From assembly GCF_000340215.1 (NCBI RefSeq), contig NW_006921532.1:10391764-10455763 (forward strand): 64,000 bases of DNA. Reading direction: 5' to 3'. Origin of the DNA: Pseudocercospora fijiensis CIRAD86 (taxonomy: Eukaryota; Ascomycota; Dothideomycetes; Mycosphaerellales; Mycosphaerellaceae). The position numbers were made by a program, and so were the translations under genes. Shown one piece after another: positions 47,801 through 56,979 of this stretch (positions are counted from its first letter, which is position 1; every line of letters starts with the position of its first letter). The notes below the pieces were generated by a model, which saw nothing but the letters and a program-made list of their open reading frames with translations, was not told where the DNA came from and ran no database searches.

Positions 47801-48757
47801 TATCTTCTATACCTATTAGGGAACCCCTAAGGGGATAGTCTCTAATAGGGGCTCGATATTTATATCGCACTACTAGAGCGAAATATGCCTATAGCTAAGA
47901 CTAAAGTATCGGCTATTAACAGCCTTCTATCTATAGACTAACGGTTAAATAGAGAGGTAGAATACTACCCTATAGTAGTACCTACGCAGTTATATTAACG
48001 AGAATCCTAAGGATTAGGTTAATCTCCTATAGCCTACAGAATTCGTGTACAACAATAGTATACACTTATTAACTAAGGTTTTACTATATATAGCTATAAT
48101 AGGTCAAAACGCTACTATACTATAAGACCCCCTATCGCTCGAGGCTAAGCGTAAGGAAAGGGAAGCGCGTTAAGTACCCGAAACACTAGCGGCTATTAAG
48201 AGGGTTTAGAAGATGCGAGAAATCTATACTAAGATAGCCGAGAAGTTAATAAAGGCTTAAGAGTACTAAAAGACCTACTACGACAAGCACTATACGCTAA
48301 TAACCTTTAAACAAGGCGATATAGTTATACTAAGCACTAAGAACCTCCGTATCCGCAAACACCTATTACCTAATAGTAAAACAAGGCCTAAGCTCGCACT
48401 AAGATACATTAGCCTATTTCGTATCTAAGAACCGAAAGGCAATAGCTAGGCCTACTAGTTATAGCTTCTACCTTATTATACTGTCTATAACACCTTCTAT
48501 GTCTCCCTCCTTAAACCGTACTACTAGCGCGAAGGCGATAAAGCGCCTACTAAACTAGAAGAAGTCTTAGCTAATAGCGAAGAACTATAGTCTATAGAAC
48601 GCATCCTAAACTATCGGACTAGGCAAGGCAAGAAGGAGTATCTCCTAAGATAGTAAGGCTATTTACCTAAATAGGACTCGTAGGAAGCTAAAGACTCTTT
48701 TAAAGACATAACTAAGTTATTAGATAAGTATTGGACTAGCGTAAAGAACAAGAAGAA
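44881..48757 (+). pseudogene. Degenerate pol of element A (PR-RT-RNase H-IN-chromodomain)
   Basis: A protease-like VILDLGNSVSALIS (near 44990; Asn in place of the expected Gly) is followed by RT: APILFVLKKDSSLRLYIDYRRLN open at 45708-45776, and YLDNILVY at 46050-46073, where the usual YLDD active site reads YLDN. RNase H and RPNYDSET follow near 46865. The integrase has ELSLLPVLKKPFAKLIIDFI (open, 47590-47650) and IVSNRGSIF near 47840, with the catalytic Asp position reading Asn. A chromodomain (about 48570-48720, SIERILNYRTRQGKKEYLLR then GYLPK) ends the protein just before element B. Confidence 0.88.
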
Positions 48758-48763
48758 GGCTAA

Positions 48764-48939
48764 TATTAAGATATTAATTAAATAGCTATCTAAATTAATA
48801 ACGAGTTAAAGAAGAAAGAGAGAAAGGCTCTCTCGCGGGAGAGGCTTTTATCTACTCGGCGGATGCCTTAGGCATTAAGTTATATAACCCTTAGTTACGT
48901 AACCTCGAATTGTATATACAAGTCGCTAAGATCGTAATA
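48764..48939 (-). repeat. 3' LTR of element B (left copy), 176 bp
   Basis: Contains GGAGAGGCTTTTATCTACTC and a second block CTTAGTTACGTAACCTCG. It matches 55296-55471 apart from a few C/T and G/A differences. Confidence 0.94.
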
Positions 48940-50661
48940 GCACTCCCCCCCTTCGTAGGCGACGTCTATAGCGCTTTATCTACTCGTTGCTTATATAGTA
49001 TTACGATTATAGCGACTAATAATAGTACGCTCGGTCGCATTAATATCGCTAAGTTAATAATATATAGTTACGGCTTACGCGGGTAGCGCTTATAATAGTC
49101 CTTTACTACTTCTTACGTATTAGTAGCGTTCTCGGCGGCTTCCTATATCGGTTTGTTATATCTAATCTATTTTACCTTATACTATATATTATCTCTTTTG
49201 CCTTTTATATCTAGTATTCTTTCTACCTCCTACTCCTTATTACCGTCGATAACTAGCGGTAGCGGTAGCTCGTATCGTTAACTAGGTATGCCTATTTTAA
49301 GTACTAGTATAAGTAACGAAGTATAGAAGACGTTATAGACACGTATTAAATTAGGTAGCTTTAGTTAATACGCGTAGGGCGATATTACCTTAGTAATCTT
49401 ATACGGTCCTAAGTTCTTAACGTCGAGTTTAACGTTAGGTCGATCCGTACTTATATCTTTAAGCGATAGGAAGACTTTATTACCGATATAATAGGTAGGA
49501 GCGAGTCGGCGGTATTAGTTAGTTAAGTCTTCTATACGAGACTACTAATACCGTATCTATTCGATAAGATATATTTCGAGGCTTTATAGGTAATCGATCT
49601 AGGCTTAAGTATTATTATCTAATAGTAAATCTTCTTCTAGTAGGGTTAAAGGTTTACTTCCGAGACGAGGATTATAACTATAGCTAGCCTAGAATAGTAA
49701 CAATCCGGCAGTTTCGGAGGGCGCGTTATTTATTACGAATTCGGTAATAGGGAGCTAGAGGCTCTAGTCGTCCTACTCGTAGTTTATATATAATTAGAGA
49801 TATCCTTTAACAACTTTATCTAAGCGTTTAGTTTATCTATTAGTCTATAGATAACGAGCGGTCGATAGGTTACGCTTAATACGTAGGCGCTTATATAAGC
49901 AGTTCTAGAATTTAGAGATAAACTATATACTATAGTCGGAAGTAATAGTATCCGGAAGACTATAAAGCTTCTAAATATAAATAAGATAGGTATCTACTAC
50001 TACTTAAGCGTTCGAGCGTCCTTCCTTATATATAAATAGGATAAGATATTATATCTTAGTTAGTCGATCGACGACGATAAGGATCGAGTTATAACCGGAA
50101 CTATTAGAAAGACTAGTAATAAAGTCTATTGTTACGCTCTTCTATCGAGTAGTTGGTATAGATAGAGGCCGAAGAAGTCCTCGTTTAGCTTATTTTAAGG
50201 ATTTAGTCTAGAAATAGGTATAGTAGGCGCCGATATATCGTTCGACGTCCTCGCGTATTTATAGCTAATAGTAGCTATAGCTAATAAAATAGAATATTTT
50301 TATAATACTAGGATAGCTAGTAGCGGAATAGTCGTAGTATACGCGGATAATATTAGTACGGAGCGACTTATCCGTTTCCTTAGCTTCTAGTATATAAAGA
50401 TAGTCGTAATAGAATAGGAAGTTATTATTTTTAATCTCGTAGTCCGAAGAGAATAATAGAAGATTATTAAGAGGGTTCGCTCTACTACGAAGATATCCTT
50501 TTACTTATTAAAAGAGAGTATCCTTAATCGAGGTATCGCGAATTCGCTTAGTAATATTCTCGGCGTCGATAAAGGTCTCGGCGCCGAGAGTTTCTATAGT
50601 AAATATAACCGTACCGTTACTCGTAGTATTAATACGGGCTTTCGTAAATAGAGGTTCGTCG

Positions 50662-50692
50662 TAACCCTTACCCTAACCCTAACCCTAAGGGT
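50662..50692. repeat. Telomere-like (CCCTAA)n tract, internal
   Basis: About four CCCTAA-type units ending in a short inverted piece (AAGGGTTA). In the minus-strand frame of the linker between RNase H and integrase it reads as alternating stop/Gly codons (TAG GGT) directly after DDNP and before a GYDEPLF segment, with one unit AAG GGT. Confidence 0.85.
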
Positions 50693-50769
50693 TATCGTCG
50701 TAAAAAACGTAAAAGTCGTAAAATTGTCTGTTTCTTCGAGAATTACAATTATTTACCTTAGGGTTACGT

Positions 50770-50814
50770 AACCCTAATTCTAACCCTAACCCTAACCCTA
50801 ACCCTAACCCTAAG
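50770..50814. repeat. Telomere-like (CCCTAA)n tract, internal
   Basis: Seven CCCTAA-type units, one altered to TTCTAA, preceded by an inverted CTTAGGGTTACG. In the apparent minus frame it reads Leu-Gly repeats (TTA GGG) after YKIFS. Confidence 0.85.
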
Positions 50815-53419
50815 GAGAAGATTTTATATATAGCGGATTAGAGGCCTATAGCTAGATTGTATAGCTTTAATACGAGCTAATAGTTGTATTTAATACGTAG
50901 GTCCTTAGCTAATAAAGGTAGGTTAGTAAAGCGGTATATAAGCGAGTCCGGCTTAGCTCTTTATCTACTAGGATAGTATATAATCTCGAAATTAAACCTA
51001 CTAAGGAATTTACTCTAGCGAGCTTAGCGGCGATTAAGTTATTTAGTAGATATATAGAACTATAGATTACGGTAATCGGTAATAACTTAAATAGGCTCCT
51101 CGTTAGAGTAGTAACCTTCTAATTTAGGTCTCTATAATTTAAAGGCTTTAATAATAGCGAGAAGCTCTTTATTATAGATCTCGTAGTTATATTTAGCGGG
51201 CGTTATCTTCTTTAAGAAGTAAGTAATAGGTTTCTATACGCTATCGATATATAGTTAAGATATAATACCGGTAGTAATATAATTAGAAGCGTCGGTCTCG
51301 ATTATTATAAGTAGGTCTAGGTTATAATAAGCTAATACTAGCGTAGAGACGAATATAGCTTTAAGTCGTTCGAAGGAGTCTTAGTAGGCTATCGTTTATA
51401 CGAAGGGCGTATCTTTATACGTTAGTAGGACTATAGGCTTAACGATATATACGAAGTCGCGGATAAAGCGTTAATAGAAGTTTATAAAGCCGAGGAAGGA
51501 CTATATATCTTTAATATTAGTAGGAATAGGCTAGTCGCGTACGGCTTCGATCTTCTTATCGTCTATATAAATACTATTAGTACTAATAACAAGGCCTAGG
51601 TACTTAACTATTATTACTTTAAACTCTAACTTTAATATATCGGCTCGTAGGCTAGCTTTAAGGAGTGCGTCTATTACTTAGCGAACGTAATAGCGATATT
51701 CTTTAATTAAATTAGAGTAGATAAGTATATTATCTAGATATATAGTATAGAATACGTCGAGGAAGGGTCGGAGAGCGTTATTAATATATTACTAAAAGGT
51801 TAATAGCGCGTTATAGAGCCCGAATAGTATAACCTTGTAATCGAAGAGACTATAATAGGTATAGAAGGCTGTTTTCTACTCGTAGCCTAGTTCGATACGA
51901 AGTTAATTAAAGGCCGAGATAATATCGAGTTTAGTATATATAACTACTTTACTTAATCGATCGAGTATCTCTTAAATAAGAGGAATAGGGTATCTATTCT
52001 TTACTATAATCTCGTTTAGCTTACAATAGTCTACGTAGAACCGTAAGCCTCTACTAGGTTTCTTAACGAACAGTACTAGCGAAGAGCACTATAAGGTTAA
52101 TACTTAAATAAAGCCCTTATCGAGGTTGTCCTTTAAATAGTTATATAGGACCTCTAATTCCTCGTATAATATACCGTAGAGCGGGCTATACGTCGTTTCC
52201 TTACTTTTAATAATATCGATATAGTAGTTCTATCTAAGTCGGTATAGTAGTAACTTCTTCGCATCCTTCTACGAGAACAATATTAGCCTACCGTAATAGT
52301 ACTAAGGGACTTTATCGGCCGGGTTAATATACTTCTTCTTAGCTATCTCTTTTTCTATATCCCGTAACGACGCGGCGAATACGAATAACTCCTTCTTCTT
52401 TATTTACTAGTCGAAGACCTATATACTTACTAGAGCTATAGTTATACCGGTAATATAGATAAGCGGTAGTAATAAGCGTTTCCGCTCTAGTCGAGGTAGC
52501 GGAATTAGTAGAGGTAAGGGCGGAGATAAGAACTAAGTTAATACCGATCGGCGCGTAGAACAATCGCGCTACGCGTAGTACTTTTATATCGAGTCGATAA
52601 GCTTTATCGTATCGGTATCGTCCGATAGGTTATAAGCTAGTTATTATTAATAGTACTACGTTGCTACGGGTTCGGCGTAAGCTAGCGTATCGTTATCTTC
52701 GCGGTCGGATAAGCCGTAGGCGCGAACGATAGTATACGAGTTATTATAATATTCCTTATAGTAATCGGAGTTAAACTATACTCGGTTAAGCTTCTAGTCG
52801 ATACGAGGGTTATATTTATTAAGCTACGGACGGCCGAGGATAATAGGATAATATCCTAATATAGTAAGGTAGAAGGCCCTATATTCGATATAGCTATTAA
52901 TATTAATAGTCGCTCTAGTATACTAAGTAACGTCTACTACGAAACTGCCGTCGAAAGTAGTTAATCTACGTAGCTCCTTTAGGCTATAGATAGGAAGCTA
53001 GTATTAGTGCGCGTAATATAAGTTAATAAAAGATAAACCGGTATAACCGTAATCGACTATTACTAATAATTAATATTCGGTATTCTACCCTACGTCTAAT
53101 ATACTAGACTAAGGTTTATTATAAGCCGTTAAAGTATAATATAAGACGAGATATTAATTATCGCCCTCGGGTATAATACTTCCTAATAATACTAATAAAC
53201 TAATCTATAAATCTTTCTACTATCGATATTTCCTTCTATAATAGTAGCCTAGGTTCTTCGGTAATAACGATATAGGTAACTCTATCGGTATAGGCTCTTA
53301 AATACGACTTTATCTAAGAGCTATACTTTTCCCTCCTTATCGCTACTATAAGCGTCTTTATTATTAGTAGAAGATAGATCGGCCGGAGCGGCGGCGGCGG
53401 TACTAAAGGTAGAGATATT

Positions 53420-54480
53420 AGTATTTAGACGATTACTATAGCCTTAAGCGCGGCGGATAAGCTCTAGATAGGTAGTATCGGAGCAGACGTAATTGCTACT
53501 ATAGAAGCGATATAGTCCTTCGCGGTAGCGACGATTTCTCTTTTCGAGCGTTATACGGCGACGATTACCCTAACTCTAACCCTAACCCTAACCCTAACCC
53601 TAACCCTAAGTAGCGGAGAGGTCTATAGCGTCTAGGTTATAGACAGTCGTAGTCGTAGTAGTAGTAGTACCGTTACTATTCGCCGAGGTAAACTATTCTT
53701 AGTTATTACGTAGAATAGTATATCCTTATAGAGGGTATCCGTTACTAGAGCCGCTAGCGTTATTACTATAGCTACGGCTAGTATTAGGGCCTTAGTTAGC
53801 GGTACTACTAGATCCTAGCTTAGTATTATTACGATTGCTTTCTATATAGTACTAACGGAGCCGATTGTCGATAATAGTTAGTCGGCGATAAAGTAACGAA
53901 AAGTTAGTAGGCTTATTATATATATTACTAAGCGCTACCTTTAATTTAGAAGACAAGCTACGCTTAAGGGCGTTAACTTAAGCTCGGCCTTTATAACTAA
54001 GTAAGGCGTTAAGTCGATTAAACTCTACGAGATAGTAAGCAAATTCCTTATTCTTCTACTTTAAGTTGTCTATCTTATAGCTAGTAGTAGCGACCTCGTT
54101 AAGGTTACCGAAGGCGTTAACTAGTAGGTTATAGAAGTCGTTAAGGTTGTTAAAGTCTATAATTACGCCGTATTCGTCGTAACGGACGTATAGTTAGACT
54201 ATAGAACGGGCCTTACCGGTAGTACGACTATACGTATATATTAGTCGGTCCTATAGCGTTAGAAAGCGATTATTATTAATTATTAACTTAATCGTAAGCT
54301 TAGTAAGGAAGGGTTTTAGCTTTTTACGGTCTCTATCGTATTTCTCGGGGTCTAGATACTTCTCGCTCTTACTATATCTAGTATAGTTATTATTATCGTC
54401 GATACTATAGTTAAATCGAGAACGTCGGAGAGGCTTAGGTTAGTCGCAAAAGGTAAAGAGGTCGAGAGGTTAACGGAATA
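53420..54480 (-). pseudogene. Degenerate gag of element B
   Basis: The minus-strand frame reads like fungal Ty3/gypsy gag: EKYLDPEKYDRDRKKLKPFL, RLIYTYSRTTGKARSIV, GVIIDFNNLNDFYNLLV and EFAYYLVEFNRLNALLSYKG. Then come NLDAIDLSAT, the telomere-like tract, and a zinc-knuckle region EGLYRFYSSNYVCSD, where Tyr stands at expected Cys positions. Upstream gag sequence probably extends to about 55.0 kb, but that part is less clear. Confidence 0.85.
53568..53609. repeat. Telomere-like (CCCTAA)n tract inside gag of element B
   Basis: Exactly seven hexamers (one CTCTAA variant). On the minus strand it lies in frame between DLSAT and NRRRITLEKR and reads as seven TAG-GGT (one TAG-AGT) codon pairs. If TAG was CAG before RIP, this is a Gln-Gly repeat in the linker before the zinc knuckle. 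Confidence 0.9.
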
Positions 54481-55295
54481 GAGGTCGGCTATTATCTAAT
54501 ATAGGTCCTCGACCGATTAGATTACGTAATAAAGACGCTTCGGCGTCGCGACGAGCGCGAGCGGCTTATTTACTAGCTCGTCGGGCGATATCTTCTACGG
54601 AAGACTATTATTATTATAAGCGAGCGACCTACTAAGCTAGGTTATTACGCTACTATTACGTAATAACTAAGGAGTTACGTACTAAATCGGCGGTTCGACG
54701 CTAGTATTCTACTTTAGTCCGAGCCTATACTAGCTCGCTATTAAGATAAGTGTTAGTCTTATAATAAGCTTGTTATATCTATTCTAGTATCTCTACCTCT
54801 TACTAGTATTACTAACGAAGTGTAGCTGCTAACTAATATAGCTTAGTTATACGCTAGAAGATATATTTAGCAGCCTCCTACTCGTTTACTCTATTAAAGA
54901 ACTAATAGAAGTCTTAGAGGCTACTAGGTAGCGGCTATCGTAGTACGCTATCGATATCGGCGAGACTAGGTCGTAGACCTTGCGGTAGTTGTAGTAGTTC
55001 TAGTATACCGTTTAACGGGGCCCTAGCTATTCCTATATAGTTAGGTATATTCGTATATTCCGAGCCGCTACTACGATCGGTAGGCGGTCTTAAAAGATCT
55101 ATAGCGAATCGGCGGTATTACTACGGTCGGGTAGCTTACTATACCTAATATAGATTAGTATATAGGTCTATTAGCACTATCGTATAATAGGGAGTATAAA
55201 AGGGCGATAGCGATCGCCGGCGGCGTAATTCCTTATATAGGCGTACGCGATAGCACCTACGACGTTATCGTAGGTAATAAACGAACTCGTTATTC

Positions 55296-55471
55296 TATTA
55301 AGATATTAATTAAATAGCTATCTAAATTAATAACAAGTTAAAGAAGAAAGAGAGAGAGGCTCTCTTATAGGAGAGGCTTTTATCTGCTCGGCGGATGCCT
55401 TAGGCATTAAGTTATATAACCCTTAGTTACGTAACCTCGAATTGCATATACAAGTCGCTAAGATCGTAATA
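55296..55471 (-). repeat. 5' LTR of element B (right copy), 176 bp
   Basis: Partner of 48764-48939, followed by the GCTAA target duplication. It retains CA/TG at a few places where the left copy has TA, and the reverse. Confidence 0.94.
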
Positions 55472-55476
55472 GCTAA

Positions 55477-56716
55477 GGGCTTATAATATTACTAGAAAGG
55501 CCTAGGAGCAATGCTACCCCTAGGGTACTATTAAGCTAACTAATTAGAGGCAAGCAATTATTAGTAAAGGATAACAAGACTATACTACGATAACGGACAC
55601 GTAACGAGTACTAACGAGCGCACTATTACTATTAACTAATCGCCTACTCTTTTAAGGAATCTACCTCTTTACTAGCGTATTCTATAAGACCCTCCTCTTA
55701 GCGCCCCTCTTATTTCTACGTTCTATCGAAGCCTAAGGCCTAGGCGGTTAATAGAGGCGGCGCGCGCGCGTAGGCGAATAGTATTAGTAATAATAATAGT
55801 AACGATAGCGTTACGCTTATACTAAAGGGCGATACGGCCGGCGCGGCTATATTAGTAATAGTATTATAGAGTATATTATTAGTCGAAGAAGGAAATTAGA
55901 AGAAGGTAAAGTTAGCGCTAAGACGACTAGCGCTGCTATTATTAACATTACTTACTATTGTCGCTACGCCTATAGATATAACCTTACTTATACTACGAGC
56001 CTAAGGCACCTTTAATTAAAACTTTAATTAAAAGCTTTAAGCCTATTAAAGGTTTAATTAAAAACGTTAAGGCTAAGTTAAAACTTTAACTAAGTTAAAA
56101 GATTAAGCGACTAATAGACTAACTAAGGGCAAAAACTATAGAGCTAAGCTAGCCGGGGTCGATCTTATAGACAATAGGTTACTCCTCGATCTTTCTAACC
56201 CTTTAAGCGAGGCGAACCTTAACTACTACACTTATAATAGCCTTTACCTATAGAAACTAGACGAGCTGTGTTTTTTCTAAAAAGTAAATAATAGCCCTCG
56301 TAATAATAAGAACAAACCCTCGGAAGCGGACAACCCTTAGAAGCGGATATTACTAGGTCTTTTAAGAGTAGACGCAAAGAACTCGATACAATATTACTTA
56401 GAACGGAGGCAGTGCTGCAATACCTCGTACGTCTACCTATTATAGTAGGGAAGACGCGCTCGTATTATAATTAGTCGAAGGCCTTTAGTTCTTATAGATA
56501 TATATTACTTTTTAGTTTATTATATATAGATATAGCGTAGTTAGAGTTGTATATTATATTGTTTAGAGGTAAGGTTTGATATAGTTACATAATTAGGTAG
56601 TTAAGTGTTTAATTTAGCGCGGGCTAAGCAGCTTATTAGACTTGCTAAGTTAGCGGTAATAGAGGTCGTAGAATATAGACAGGCTACGAGGGCGCGGCCT
56701 TTAGAAGGGAAGCATA
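55477..56716 (+). other. 3' internal region of element A
   Basis: Sequence between the element B insertion and the right LTR of A. It includes one recurring near-palindrome (55508-55533) and the run GGCGGCGCGCGCGCG near 55758-55772. There is also a stretch of AAAACTTTAA/TTAATTAAAA repeats (about 56012-56110). The purine tract precedes 56717. No gene assigned. Confidence 0.55.
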
Positions 56717-56913
56717 TATTAGGGCTAAAGAGGCTATACGTAATTAGTATATAACTAGGCTAAGTAAAGCTAGGGTCTTAGTACCTTAGGTAGGGCTTAG
56801 CGCTTAGCGTTAGGCTAACTCTCCTACCTTCCTCCCTCTCCTCCTAGATCCCTATCGAATACTATACTAATTTACTACTACCCTATCTACCTGCTAATAT
56901 AACCCTTCTTATA
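56717..56913 (+). repeat. 3' LTR of element A, 197 bp
   Basis: Partner of 43068-43264, preceded by purine tract AGAAGGGAAG and followed by target duplication GCCTC. Confidence 0.93.
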
Positions 56914-56979
56914 GCCTCTTATGCCCTCTTATCTCCTTACTTCTCTCCTAACTACCTAGTACGACAGTCGACGGTACTA

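Larger units (their letters stand above)
48960..53400 (-). pseudogene. Degenerate pol of element B
   Basis: Minus-strand reading with TAG/TAA stops. [21 protein letters not shown] near 52010-52065, and YLDNI near 51725-51745 (YLDD expected). The RNase H tail has KPDSLIYR near 50950. The integrase core has SDYSI then FISKF and NCLYKRLRIKRNLSTARYL near 49845-49945. A chromodomain near 49090-49240 reads EVERILDIKGKRDNI and EAAENATNT. A 74-codon open stretch near 52340-52560 lies before RT. Two telomere-like tracts (50662-50692, 50770-50814) fall between RNase H and integrase. Confidence 0.85.
48764..55471 (-). mobile_element. LTR retrotransposon B (chromovirus), nested in A
   Basis: Equal 176-bp LTRs at 48764-48939 and 55296-55471 and a perfect target duplication GCTAA at 48759-48763 and 55472-55476. 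Coding is on the minus strand, so the right copy is the 5' LTR. The plus-strand run CACTCCCCCCC beside the left LTR is, on the coding strand, the purine tract before the 3' LTR. The ends read TA...TA instead of TG...CA. Total length is 6708 bp, intact in layout though coding is destroyed. It inserted into the region just after the chromodomain of element A, so A is older. Confidence 0.95.
43068..56913 (+). mobile_element. LTR retrotransposon A (chromovirus), split by element B
   Basis: Equal 197-bp LTRs at 43068-43264 and 56717-56913 and a perfect 5-bp target duplication GCCTC at 43063-43067 and 56914-56918. The LTRs start TATTAGGG and end TATA, consistent with TG...CA changed by RIP. A purine tract AGAAGGGAAG lies just before the right LTR. 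Removing nested element B leaves about 7.1 kb with gag, RT, RNase H, integrase and a chromodomain, the order of Ty3/gypsy chromoviruses. All coding is on the plus strand. Confidence 0.93.

Noticed and set aside
50640..50815. Chromosome end or recent telomere fusion
   Set aside because: The tracts are short, interrupted and lie inside a bounded retroelement whose LTRs and target duplication are intact; unique genes continue on both sides of the island.
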